From the NCBI GenBank assembly GCA_031323845.1, contig JAVIYP010000038.1, positions 1-27,727 on the forward strand: a stretch of DNA of 27,727 bases, in the 5' to 3' direction. Source of the DNA: PUPG01 sp031323845 (GTDB taxonomy: Bacteria > Bacteroidota > Bacteroidia > Bacteroidales > UBA7960). Both the position numbers and the translations under genes were made by a program. Positions 6,607-14,637 of this stretch are shown one piece after another (position 1 is the first letter of the stretch; every line of letters starts with the position of its first letter). The notes below the pieces were generated by a model. That model was not told where the DNA came from and did not search any database. It worked only from the letters and a program-made list of their open reading frames with translations.

Positions 6607-9243
6607 TTACTGAGATGCGGCCTGCTGAATGATGCTTCTGCTTTCACTGAGTACCTTGTCAAGTCCTTTTGGGTCCTTGCCGCCGGCTGTTGCAAAGAAA
6701 GGCTGACCACCACCGCCCCCCTGAATGTGTTTTGCAAGCAGGCCCACCAGTTTGCCCGCATGCAGTCCCTGCTCTTTGATCAGCGTTTCATCAACCATTA
6801 CGGTTATTCCGGGCTTGCCTTCCGATTCATGGGCAATGACAAGGAAGAGCCTGTCGAGCCGGCCTTTCATCTGAAAGGCCAGGTCTCTGGCTTCCCCGGC
6901 GTTGATGTTCAGGCGGACACCGATATAATGGATATCACCCAGCTGCTCCGCTTTAGCCAGCAGGTCACCGGCAAGTTGCCTGCGTTGCGCCTGTTGCAGC
7001 TCTGTCAGTTCTTTTTTGATGCTGTCGTGCTGTTGCAGCAGTTGCTGCAGCGCCTTAATGCTGTTTTTGGGATGTTTCAGTAGTTCCTTCAGGGTTTCCA
7101 GCTCGTCGAGCTTTTGCTGAATATGTTCTTCCGCAGCCTTTCCGGTAAGTGCTTCAATACGCCTGATGCCCGCCGCGATGGCACTCTCGGAAACAATGAC
7201 AAACAAGCCGATCTGACCTGTGGCCTGAACGTGGGTGCCCCCGCAGAGCTCGGCAGAAAACTCCTTGTCAAAGGCAATGACACGCACCTTTTCACCATAT
7301 TTTTCACCGAACAGGGCCGTAGCACCCATCTCCACAGCTTCCTCCATACTGAGCTCACGGTGTTCTTCCATAGGCAGGTTCTCGCGGATTTTTTCATTGA
7401 CAAGTTGCTCAACCTGTCTGATCTCACCGGCCGTCATTTTTGCGAAATGCGAGAAGTCGAAGCGCAGACGCTGATCATCCACCAAAGAACCTTTTTGTTG
7501 TACATGCTTGCCAAGCACGGTCTTCAGCGCTGAATGCATCAGGTGGGTGGCCGTATGATTGTTGGCGGTTAGGTGTCTTTTTGTGCCGTCGACACGGGCG
7601 ACCACTTTGCCTGAAAGTCCCTCCGGCAGCCTGGGCATGATGTGAATGCTCAGGTTGTTCTCTTTGCGCGTATCCACGACCGGAAAACGTTCTCCGTTGA
7701 TTTCAAGGTAGCCACGGTCGCCAACCTGCCCGCCGGACTCGGCATAAAAAGGAGTCTGGTCGAGCACAACATGATACTGGGGTTCTCCCTTGTGGCTGAC
7801 GTTCCTGTACCTGATGATTTCCACTTCGGCCTCAAGCCGTTCGTACCCCAGGAAGCGTGTTTCCTCACGCCAGGGTCGCAATGTAATCCAGTCGCCCGCA
7901 GTAATTACAGCGGCATCACGGCTGCGGGACTTCTGGGCAGCCATGCCTTCCTCAAAGCCTTTCATATCTACCGACAGTCCCTTCTCGCGCGCCATCAGCG
8001 CAGTGAGGTCGGGTGGGAACCCATAAGTGTCGAAAAGCTCAAACGCGAACGCCCCGTCAACAACAGTTAGTCCGGGATGCGCTGAAATATACTGTTCAAA
8101 TTTTTGAATGCCAACGGCCAGTGTCCTCAGAAAAGTTTGTTCTTCTTCAGCGATGACCCTGGCAATCAGCGCTTCCTGTGCCTTAAGCTCCGGGAAGGCT
8201 TCCCCCATGTGTTTAACGAGGGTGGGAACAAGCCGGCATACAAAGGCCTCATTAAGGCCGAGAAAGGTGTAACCATACCTTACCGCCCTTCTCAGGATGC
8301 GTCTGATCACATAACCGGCTTTATTGTTGGAAGGCAGCTCACCGTCGGCAATGGCAAAGGAAACAGCACGCAGGTGATCGGCAACCACACGCATGGCAAT
8401 GTCGGTTTCTTTGGCATGGCCGTAAGGAATGCCGCAAAGCCCGGAGAGCTCTTCAATGTAAGGTCGGAACACATCCGTGTCGTAGTTTGACTGCTTGTGC
8501 TGCAACACCATACACAGGCGTTCGAATCCCATGCCGGTATCCACATGTTTTTCCGGAAGGCTGATCAGCTTCCCGTCTGACTTCCTGTTAAACTCAATAA
8601 AAACAAGGTTCCAGATTTCAATCACCAGCGGGTGTTCGCGGTTCACAAGACCGGCACCGTCTGTCTGCTTGCGCTCTGACTCATTGCGCAGGTCAACGTG
8701 TATTTCAGAGCACGGACCGCACGGGCCGGTATCGCCCATTTCCCAGAAATTGTCTTTTTTTGATCCATAAAGAATCCTGTTTTCCGGAACAAACGCCTTC
8801 CATAAATCATAAGATTCTTTGTCTTCCTGCAGCCCGTCTTCAGCCGATCCTTCAAAAACAGTGACATACAGCCGGTCTTTGTCTATCCGGTAAACACCGG
8901 TGAGCAACTCCCACGCCCAGGCAATGGCCTCTTTCTTGAAATAGTCGCCAAAACTCCAGTTGCCGAGCATCTCAAACATGGTGTGGTGGTAAGTGTCAAT
9001 ACCAACCTCTTCCAGGTCGTTGTGCTTGCCCGATACACGCAGGCATTTTTGCGAGTTGGCCACCCTTTTGCGGGGGGGCTCATGATTGCCCAGGAAGACA
9101 TCTTTGAACTGGTTCATACCCGCATTCGTGAACATCAGGCTTGGATCATTCTTAATGACCATGGGCGCAGAAGGATATATTCCATGCCCCCTGGACTTAA
9201 AAAAGTCAAGAAAAGATGCTCGTATATCGGAGGATTTCATCAA
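6607..9243 (-). CDS. alaS: alanyl-tRNA synthetase
   Basis: AlaS charges tRNA-Ala with alanine; the 878 residues match the usual bacterial length of ~875. The class II catalytic core opens with SSDIRASFLDFFKSRGHGIYPSAP and continues through FTNAGMNQFKD and GDTGPCGPCSEI. The editing domain carries the zinc ligands H563 and H567 (HTATH) and C667 and H671 (CGGTH). The C-terminal part includes the glycine-rich GGGGGQPFFATAGGKD motif and the usual coiled region. The start could be either of two adjacent ATGs (9243 or 9240). The gene converges on the AddB-like nuclease with 11 bases between the stop codons and diverges from the M23 peptidase across 135 bases. A TAATTTTG element 30 bases upstream is the likely promoter. 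Confidence 0.98.
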   Translation of the reverse strand: MMKSSDIRASFLDFFKSRGHGIYPSAPMVIKNDPSLMFTNAGMNQFKDVFLGNHEPPRKRVANSQKCLRVSGKHNDLEEVGIDTYHHTMFEMLGNWSFGDYFKKEAIAWAWELLTGVYRIDKDRLYVTVFEGSAEDGLQEDKESYDLWKAFVPENRILYGSKKDNFWEMGDTGPCGPCSEIHVDLRNESERKQTDGAGLVNREHPLVIEIWNLVFIEFNRKSDGKLISLPEKHVDTGMGFERLCMVLQHKQSNYDTDVFRPYIEELSGLCGIPYGHAKETDIAMRVVADHLRAVSFAIADGELPSNNKAGYVIRRILRRAVRYGYTFLGLNEAFVCRLVPTLVKHMGEAFPELKAQEALIARVIAEEEQTFLRTLAVGIQKFEQYISAHPGLTVVDGAFAFELFDTYGFPPDLTALMAREKGLSVDMKGFEEGMAAQKSRSRDAAVITAGDWITLRPWREETRFLGYERLEAEVEIIRYRNVSHKGEPQYHVVLDQTPFYAESGGQVGDRGYLEINGERFPVVDTRKENNLSIHIMPRLPEGLSGKVVARVDGTKRHLTANNHTATHLMHSALKTVLGKHVQQKGSLVDDQRLRFDFSHFAKMTAGEIRQVEQLVNEKIRENLPMEEHRELSMEEAVEMGATALFGEKYGEKVRVIAFDKEFSAELCGGTHVQATGQIGLFVIVSESAIAAGIRRIEALTGKAAEEHIQQKLDELETLKELLKHPKNSIKALQQLLQQHDSIKKELTELQQAQRRQLAGDLLAKAEQLGDIHYIGVRLNINAGEARDLAFQMKGRLDRLFLVIAHESEGKPGITVMVDETLIKEQGLHAGKLVGLLAKHIQGGGGGQPFFATAGGKDPKGLDKVLSESRSIIQQAASQ

Positions 9244-9267
9244 AAAAAGAATTAAAAATTTATCAGA

Positions 9268-9300
9268 ATTGGCAAAATTACATGTTTTTTTTTAGTTTTG
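9268..9300 (+). promoter_or_regulatory. promoter for the M23 peptidase gene
   Basis: ATTG at 9268-9271, then 21 bases, then TAGTTTTG at 9293-9300, a good fit to the Bacteroidota -33/-7 pattern. The start would fall near 9307, giving a leader of about 70 bases. Confidence 0.5.
9273..9280 (-). promoter_or_regulatory. -7 element for alaS
   Basis: TAATTTTG on the minus strand fits TAnnTTTG and lies 30 bases before the alaS start. No convincing -33 TTTG is seen. It lies within the spacer of the oppositely directed promoter for the M23 gene, so the two promoters overlap. Confidence 0.45.
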
Positions 9301-9378
9301 TAAGTTGGAATGTTGTTTTCAGGACTTAACAAACATATTGCAAAAACTTGCTGTAAGAAGAATCAATAATCAAACTCC

Positions 9379-10347
9379 ATGAGCAAAGTTCAATATCGTT
9401 TGAATACCAAATCCCTGGCCGTTGAGAGAGTTAGAAGGACGTTCAGGGACAAGCTGATGGTGATCTTTCGTTATGCGATGGCCGGTTTTATCTTTTCTGC
9501 CATTGTGTTGTTTGTCGGCTTTACTTTTTTTGAGTCTCCCAGGGAGCGAATGCTCCGCAGGGAAGTTGATCAGTTCAGGGTCCAGTATGACCTGCTGAAC
9601 GACCGTTTGGATATACTGACCAGCGTGCTCCATGACATACAGGAGCGCGACGATCATATTTACCGGGTGATCTTCGAAGCCGAACCTATTCCAAGACCCG
9701 TGCGTGACGCTGCTTTTGGCGGTATCGACAGGTATGCCCACCTGGCAGGATATCAGAATACCGAGCTGATAGCACATACGGCCCAACGCGTGGATCAGCT
9801 CGCCAGCCAGTTGTACATACAATCCAGGTCCTATGACGAAGTCTTTGAAATGGCCGTTAACAAATCGGATATGCTCGCCTCCATTCCGGCCATTATTCCC
9901 ATTAGTAACGGTACCGAAAGATTGAAGTCAGGTTATGGCATGCGGATGCACCCTATTTACAAAACCATGCGGATGCATACCGGTGTTGACTTTACCGCAC
10001 GAATCGGTACGCCCATTTACGCCACCGGAAACGGAGTGGTTGTTCGGGCCGAAAGAAACAATTACGGATACGGCCGAATGGTGATTATTGATCATGGCTA
10101 TGGCTATCAAACCCTGTACGCCCATATGAGCGAGATTACCGTCAGACGGGGACAAACAGTTCAAAGGGGTGAAGTCATAGGCAAGGTCGGCAACACAGGC
10201 ACCTCCACCGCTCCTCACCTGCATTATGAGATTCACCGCAATGGCAGACCTGTCAACCCTGTGTCCTATTTTTTCAACGACCTGACCCCTGAAGAGTTTG
10301 AAATCATCATCGAAAGAGCTTCCAGGGTAAACCAAAGTCTTTCGTGA
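9379..10347 (+). CDS. membrane-anchored M23 (LytM-type) metallopeptidase
   Basis: A 322-residue peptidoglycan endopeptidase-type protein. Residues ~1-28 are basic and cytoplasmic, ~30-52 form one membrane anchor (YAMAGFIFSAIVLFVGFTFF), ~55-105 are a likely coiled coil, and the C-terminal half is a LytM domain facing the periplasm. Zinc and catalytic residues are all present: H200 and D204 in HTGVDF, H249 in YAHMS, and H280/H282 in HLHYE. GYGMRMHPI precedes the domain as in active members. This makes it probably catalytic rather than an EnvC-like activator, though an activator role for another amidase is possible. It is followed by a MerR gene, and alaS diverges from it. Confidence 0.93.
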   Translation: MSKVQYRLNTKSLAVERVRRTFRDKLMVIFRYAMAGFIFSAIVLFVGFTFFESPRERMLRREVDQFRVQYDLLNDRLDILTSVLHDIQERDDHIYRVIFEAEPIPRPVRDAAFGGIDRYAHLAGYQNTELIAHTAQRVDQLASQLYIQSRSYDEVFEMAVNKSDMLASIPAIIPISNGTERLKSGYGMRMHPIYKTMRMHTGVDFTARIGTPIYATGNGVVVRAERNNYGYGRMVIIDHGYGYQTLYAHMSEITVRRGQTVQRGEVIGKVGNTGTSTAPHLHYEIHRNGRPVNPVSYFFNDLTPEEFEIIIERASRVNQSLS

Positions 10348-10391
10348 TCCTTTTGTCCCCCGTTTTCCCAATAGTCTTTATTACCGTCGTT

Positions 10392-10439
10392 CTGATGCGT
10401 ACTGAAGCTGTCGAACCCCGTGTAACGGCACCGCATCAG
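10392..10439. other. perfect 8-bp inverted repeat upstream of the merR promoter
   Basis: CTGATGCG (10392-10399) and CGCATCAG (10432-10439) form a perfect inverted repeat with a 32-base spacer. The right arm ends 8 bases before the -7 element of the next gene. It could be a weak terminator for the M23 gene (C then AAAACTTTATTTTTG follows) or an operator for the MerR protein. Neither is shown. Confidence 0.35.
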
Positions 10440-10447
10440 CAAAACTT

Positions 10448-10455
10448 TATTTTTG
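10448..10455 (+). promoter_or_regulatory. candidate -7 element for the MerR gene
   Basis: TATTTTTG fits TAnnTTTG, 57 bases before the ATG. No -33 match is seen; an inverted repeat occupies that region instead, which would suit a regulated promoter. Confidence 0.35.
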
Positions 10456-10511
10456 CCTTGTATCCGTAGTTTACAGGTTTTTTATATTTTTACCTGCTAA
10501 AACAACCGCCA

Positions 10512-10847
10512 ATGTCACAAACTGAACAACAGCCCGAAAAAATCTATTACACCATTGGTGAAGTGGCCAGAATGTTTGAGGTAAACACCTCACTCATCCG
10601 GTTCTGGGAAAAAGAATTCGACATCCTGCGCCCGCACAAGAATAAAAAGGGCAACCGCCTTTTTACACAAAAGGATGTTGACCACCTGCACACCATTTAT
10701 CACCTTGTAAAGCAAAGAGGCTTCACCCTGAAAGGGGCCAGGGAGAAATTAAGAAAAAACCCGGAAGCGGTGCAAAAGGATATTGAAATCATTAAAACCC
10801 TGGATAAGGTAAAAACCTTTCTAAAGGAAATGGATGCTCATTTGTAA
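10512..10847 (+). CDS. small MerR-family transcriptional regulator
   Basis: A 111-residue protein made almost wholly of the MerR winged-helix DNA-binding domain. IYYTIGEVARMFEVNTSLIRFWEKEFDILRP (residues ~10-40) is the helix-turn-helix with the typical GEVA and the IRFWEKE wing start. GNRLFTQKDVDHLHTIYHLVKQRGFTLKGAREKL follows as the second wing and helix pair. The remaining ~30 residues would form the dimer coiled coil. There is no effector-binding domain and no cysteine, so it is not a metal sensor of the classic MerR type. It stands between the M23 peptidase and an MFS transporter. An alaS-M23-MerR order is one I recall from other Bacteroidota, so the transporter may not be its target. Confidence 0.9.
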   Translation: MSQTEQQPEKIYYTIGEVARMFEVNTSLIRFWEKEFDILRPHKNKKGNRLFTQKDVDHLHTIYHLVKQRGFTLKGAREKLRKNPEAVQKDIEIIKTLDKVKTFLKEMDAHL

Positions 10848-10888
10848 TCACCAGAAGCTCAGTCAATACTAATTAACCTCATTATTCA

Positions 10889-10923
10889 GCATGCCGGAAT
10901 AAAGTTGCATGCGATTAGTTTTA
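10889..10923 (+). promoter_or_regulatory. paired GCATGC sites and weak -7 element before the MFS gene
   Basis: Two GCATGC hexamers (10889-10894 and 10907-10912) lie 18 bases apart, just upstream of TAGTTTTA (10916-10923), which is one base off TAnnTTTG. GCATGC is its own reverse complement, so the pair also forms an inverted repeat. It could be an operator for the neighbouring MerR protein. Confidence 0.3.
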
Positions 10924-10942
10924 ACCGAAAAAACTGAAATTT

Positions 10943-12874
10943 ATGGTAGCACAGATTAAGAAAAAGCTTAATGAGTCGAAAACCGCGAGGTGGGCCGTGC
11001 TCATCATTGCCAGTTTCGCAATGGCAACAAACTATTATTTTTATGATGCACTGGCGCCTCTTGCCGACCTGATCCGTATGAACCTTGGGTTCTCAAGCAC
11101 AGAATACGGCTTTTTTATTTCAGCATACTCCATCCCCAATGTTTTTCTTGCGATGGCCGTACTGGGCGGGATCATTCTTGACCGTGTGGGCATCCGGATT
11201 ACAGGCTTTTCCTTTATCTTTTTGATGGCGATAGGAGGCAGCATCACTGCATACGGGGCCTCCGATACCTTTTTAAGTGGCGGGTTCGGCTACAACTTTA
11301 TGAATTCTTTCCTTACCAGCTACTCACCGGCACTTAAGATGATGTCGCTGGGCTTCTTTATCTTCGGACTGGGAGCGGAAACAAGCATTGTTGTGCTTTC
11401 CAAGATCATTGTAAAATGGTTTAAGGGGAAAGAACTTGCCCTGGCACTGGGGCTGAATCTTGCCATCGGGCGGCTTGGCGCGGCACTTGCCTTCACACTG
11501 TCACCACGACTTATCTATCCCGAATGGACCACCGCCATCTGGTTTGGTGTGATGCTCCTCTGGATCGGACTCCTCTTCTTTTTGTTTTACATGATATTTG
11601 ATATAAAACTTGACCGCCAGGTTGAGATTGACCTCAAGGATCCTGAAGATGAATTCCGGTGGAAAGACCTTAAAGATCTGGTTACCAATCGCTCGGTGAT
11701 CTACATTACATTGTTGTGTGTAACGTTCTATTCGGCAGTGTTCCCCTTCCTGAAATTTGCGCCCGACCTGCTGATGAACAAGTTTGCCATGCCGAGGGCG
11801 CTGGCTGGCGATGTGACCTCCTATCTGATGTATGGAACGATTCTGCTGACACCGCTTTTCGGATGGGTCGCCGACAACAAAGGCAAGAGTGCTACACTGA
11901 TGTATCTCGGCTCTGCCCTGCTGATCGTCGCACACCTCATGTTTGCCAAAACCTATATCGAACCCAGGGTGCCGATTGTGCTGCTGGGTATCGCCTTCTC
12001 CCTGGTGCCGGCTGCCATGTGGCCCGCAGTAACCAAAATTGTCAGGCAAAGCAAGCTGGGAACCGCTTACGGGTTTATGTTCTCTGTTCAGAATATCGGA
12101 CTGTGGCTCTTCCCGCTTTTGATCGGAATCGTGATAGACTCTTCCAACCCATTCTACCGCACCGAGATCCCGGCACGCGAATTCACAGAAGTGCAACTCG
12201 CTGACATGGAATATGAAGGGCAATACATCAACAGGAAACAGGAACCCAATGCCAATGCGGCCATCCATGTCAATGCTTCCGTTTTTGATGATGGCATCAG
12301 CGGCTCCGTTATCTGGCGTGAAATTCACAGGGTAACTACCGATGAGAACGGAAGCTTCGGCTTTGTGATCGGAAAGGGCGATGTGATCTCCAATGTGGAC
12401 TTCGGCAAACTGAACCCCGGAATTGCATACACCGCAGAGATCAACGTTTCAAGAAGGGATGCGGACATTCATCTTTATGATGGTGCATTCACCTATGATG
12501 CAGAGAACCACTTTATCGCACGGGTTGACCGGCGACATGGCAATCTGTTCGGCCGGACACTCAGGGGAAGCGTCAAAGTCTTTGATCCCGAAACAAACGT
12601 GCTGGTGTGGGAGGAAAACACCCGTCTCTATCTTGATGATGACGGACGTTTTGACATACCGATGGGGCTCGGCCGCCTGGTATATGCCAATCCGGAATAT
12701 TTCGGCATTTATGAGGGCAACTACACGGCGGAAGTCATCAAGCCGCTTGATTATACCAATGCGATGCTTGTGTTCTCTCTGCTTGGTTTTCTCGGCTTTA
12801 TATTTGCATTCCTGCTGAAGCGCGAAGACAAGACTTCAGGTTACGGACTGGAGCTTCCCAACAAGGATATGTAG
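10943..12874 (+). CDS. MFS transporter with a ~200-residue periplasmic insert before the last helix
   Basis: A 643-residue inner-membrane transporter of the major facilitator superfamily; substrate unknown. Eleven hydrophobic segments fill residues ~18-402, with the MFS loop-2-like GGIILDRVGIRITG and the pseudo-repeat GWVADNKGKSATL in the second half. The normal family length is ~400-440. Here residues ~405-605, between helix 11 (LFPLLIGIVIDSS) and helix 12 (AMLVFSLLGFLGFIFAFLL), are a soluble, beta-rich insertion. With cytoplasmic termini, loop 11-12 faces the periplasm. The insert holds two related ~60-residue units (441-501 and 540-598), each with VFD, an aromatic-anchored VxW, an acidic N/DG-F turn, G-x-G and a final YTAE. 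Unit one resembles beta-repeat fragments I associate with Bacteroidota surface proteins. It lies 95 bases after merR and 71 before hldD. Confidence 0.88.
   Translation: MVAQIKKKLNESKTARWAVLIIASFAMATNYYFYDALAPLADLIRMNLGFSSTEYGFFISAYSIPNVFLAMAVLGGIILDRVGIRITGFSFIFLMAIGGSITAYGASDTFLSGGFGYNFMNSFLTSYSPALKMMSLGFFIFGLGAETSIVVLSKIIVKWFKGKELALALGLNLAIGRLGAALAFTLSPRLIYPEWTTAIWFGVMLLWIGLLFFLFYMIFDIKLDRQVEIDLKDPEDEFRWKDLKDLVTNRSVIYITLLCVTFYSAVFPFLKFAPDLLMNKFAMPRALAGDVTSYLMYGTILLTPLFGWVADNKGKSATLMYLGSALLIVAHLMFAKTYIEPRVPIVLLGIAFSLVPAAMWPAVTKIVRQSKLGTAYGFMFSVQNIGLWLFPLLIGIVIDSSNPFYRTEIPAREFTEVQLADMEYEGQYINRKQEPNANAAIHVNASVFDDGISGSVIWREIHRVTTDENGSFGFVIGKGDVISNVDFGKLNPGIAYTAEINVSRRDADIHLYDGAFTYDAENHFIARVDRRHGNLFGRTLRGSVKVFDPETNVLVWEENTRLYLDDDGRFDIPMGLGRLVYANPEYFGIYEGNYTAEVIKPLDYTNAMLVFSLLGFLGFIFAFLLKREDKTSGYGLELPNKDM
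12263..12736 (+). repeat. two diverged repeats coding the periplasmic insert of the MFS protein
   Basis: Residues 441-501 (12263-12445) and 540-598 (12560-12736) align by eye without large gaps. Shared positions are VFD, a [VL]-[IV]-W step, an arginine before the D[ED][ND]G turn, F, G-x-G, N, FG and a closing YTAE[IV]. The similarity is at protein level only; the DNA has diverged, so the duplication is old. Confidence 0.6.
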
Positions 12875-12945
12875 GCCTGATGCAAAACCATCACGGCATT
12901 GAGAAACATTAACGCCTGCAGTTTTTTATGTAAAGACAGTATGGT

Positions 12946-13911
12946 ATGATCGTTGTAACTGGCGCAGCGGGTTTTATAGGCAGCTCACTGGTCGGCGCTC
13001 TCAATCACCGCAAGCTCAACAGCATTATTCTTGTGGATGATTTTTCGAGCGCCCTGAAGAACCAGAACCTGGGCGGGAAATCCTATCATCGGCAAATCCA
13101 CAGGGATCAGTTTTTTCCATGGCTGGAAGAAAACCATAAAGAGGTGGAGTTCATCTTCCACCTGGGAGCCCGTACGGATACCTCCGAACAGGATACATCG
13201 GTGTTTACACGACTCAACCTCGATTATTCGAAAAAATTATGGACAGCCTGCGCTGAAGCCCGCATTCCGCTCCTGTATGCTTCCTCGGCGGCGACCTATG
13301 GTGACGGGTTGGCCGGATACAGCGACGACCCTCTTTTAATGGATGTATACAAGCCTCTGAATCCTTATGGCTGGAGCAAGCACGCCTTCGACCTGTGGGC
13401 GATGGAGCAGGAGAAGCAACCGCCGTTCTGGGCCGGACTGAAATTTTTCAACGTTTATGGCCCCAACGAATACCATAAAGGCCGCATGGCCTCCGTTGTG
13501 TATCATATGTTCAATCAAATAAGGGACTCAGGCCAGGCAAGCTTGTTCCGGAGCCACAGGCCCGGTATTGAGGACGGGGAACAGCGCCGTGACTTTATCT
13601 ATGTCAGGGATGTGGTGGATGTCTGCCTGTATTTTTATGATCAACGGAACCGGAGCGGTATTTACAACCTGGGTACCGGTGTCTCAGCAAGCTTTATGGA
13701 GCTGGCAGAGGCCGTCTTTGCTGCCTGCGGAAAACCAGTGCGGATAAAATTTGTTGACACCCCTGCCAGCATCCGCGACACGTACCAGTATTACACCAGG
13801 GCTGATATCAGCAAACTTCGCAAGCTGGGTTTTTCCGGAGAATTCCATTCGCTGCAGGAGGGAGTTTCAGCGTATATAAACCAGTACCTTATTCCCGGCC
13901 GCTATTTTTAA
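12946..13911 (+). CDS. hldD: ADP-L-glycero-D-manno-heptose 6-epimerase
   Basis: HldD (RfaD) makes ADP-L-glycero-D-manno-heptose for the inner core of lipopolysaccharide. The 321 residues are a complete extended SDR: nucleotide-binding TGAAGFIGSS (G6, G9, G12), then FHLGARTDTSEQD, the serine of YASSAATYGDG, and the catalytic Y141 and K145 in YGWSKHAFD. Family-specific stretches are FFNVYGPNEYHKGRMASVVYHMFNQI and RRDFIYVRDVVDV. These separate it from UDP-galactose epimerases. It starts 71 bases after the MFS gene on the same strand, with no clear promoter between them, so read-through is possible. Its stop is 16 bases from the stop of the converging acpH gene. Confidence 0.93.
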   Translation: MIVVTGAAGFIGSSLVGALNHRKLNSIILVDDFSSALKNQNLGGKSYHRQIHRDQFFPWLEENHKEVEFIFHLGARTDTSEQDTSVFTRLNLDYSKKLWTACAEARIPLLYASSAATYGDGLAGYSDDPLLMDVYKPLNPYGWSKHAFDLWAMEQEKQPPFWAGLKFFNVYGPNEYHKGRMASVVYHMFNQIRDSGQASLFRSHRPGIEDGEQRRDFIYVRDVVDVCLYFYDQRNRSGIYNLGTGVSASFMELAEAVFAACGKPVRIKFVDTPASIRDTYQYYTRADISKLRKLGFSGEFHSLQEGVSAYINQYLIPGRYF

Positions 13912-13927
13912 TTCCCGGCCGGCAGCA

Positions 13928-14524
13928 TCAGTAATGATGTTTGTGTGAGATGCCCTGCCTTTCAACAAAGGTGACCAGTTCGGGGAAAAAGGCACGAAAC
14001 TCGCCGGCAAACATCTCATAATGCTGTTCAAGGTCCGTGATGGCATGTTCCATCCCCGAAGCAAAGGGTGTGCGACGCGACATGCCGCCAAAGAATCTGC
14101 CCAGGCTGCTTTTATCAGCATAGTTCTTCAGCCAGTTTTGTTCTGTCATGAACGGAAGGATATACTGTGCACGGGGCGGCAGCATGTGTTTGTGGCTGCT
14201 GAGCAGTGCATAGGCTTTTTGAACGTATTCCCCCAGCGCGATCTGTGAATAATCGCTCCAGTGTTTTGCAAGAAAGTGGTCATAATACATGTCCACAATC
14301 ACTCCGGCATACAAGCGGTATTTCGGGCGCAACCTGCCCTTGCTCTGCTTTACCACAGGGTGATTGTCGGTAAACGCATCAATGCTTCTGTGCAACAGGA
14401 TGCCTTTAACAATATCAGGAGGGTAACCGTTGATTTTTTGGCCTTTCACCATATCGGCGATAAAGTTTCCAATGATCAGCTGCTCATCATCACCTGAGAG
14501 ATATAGATGTGCCAGAAAGTTCAT
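13928..14524 (-). CDS. acpH: acyl-carrier-protein phosphodiesterase family protein
   Basis: A 198-residue protein of the AcpH family (E. coli AcpH is about 193 residues), which removes 4'-phosphopantetheine from holo-ACP. It begins MNFLAHLYLSG and shows GNFIADMVKG, GILLHRSIDAFTDNH and VIVDMYYDHFLAKHW, whose spaced H and D residues form the divergent HD-type metal site of this family. The C-terminal GMSRRTPFASGMEHAITDLEQHYE also fits. It converges on hldD and diverges from iorA. A TATCTTTG element 14 bases upstream of the ATG implies a near-leaderless transcript. The family match is good; activity in Bacteroidota is not something I can confirm. Confidence 0.88.
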   Translation of the reverse strand: MNFLAHLYLSGDDEQLIIGNFIADMVKGQKINGYPPDIVKGILLHRSIDAFTDNHPVVKQSKGRLRPKYRLYAGVIVDMYYDHFLAKHWSDYSQIALGEYVQKAYALLSSHKHMLPPRAQYILPFMTEQNWLKNYADKSSLGRFFGGMSRRTPFASGMEHAITDLEQHYEMFAGEFRAFFPELVTFVERQGISHKHHY

Positions 14525-14537
14525 ACAAAAATTTTAA

Positions 14538-14545
14538 CAAAGATA
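14538..14545 (-). promoter_or_regulatory. -7 element for acpH
   Basis: TATCTTTG on the minus strand fits TAnnTTTG. It lies only 13 bases from the ATG at 14524, so the message would have a very short leader. No clear -33 match. Confidence 0.42.
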
Positions 14546-14566
14546 CCTGTTTACCGCCTTACTGTC

Positions 14567-14596
14567 GTGTGGGGTTAAGGAAATTTTTTAGCTTTG
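14567..14596 (+). promoter_or_regulatory. promoter for iorA-iorB
   Basis: TGTG (14567-14570, one base off TTTG), an 18-base spacer, then TAGCTTTG (14589-14596). Predicted start near 14603 with a leader of about 35 bases. Confidence 0.5.
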
Positions 14597-14637
14597 TACG
14601 CTGATGTCATTACGAATAAATCTCAAAAAACAGAGCT

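Noticed and set aside
13891..13921. direct repeat ATTCCCGGCCG (13891 and 13911)
   Set aside because: Only two 11-base copies, one within the hldD coding end; likely chance or a small slippage event without function.
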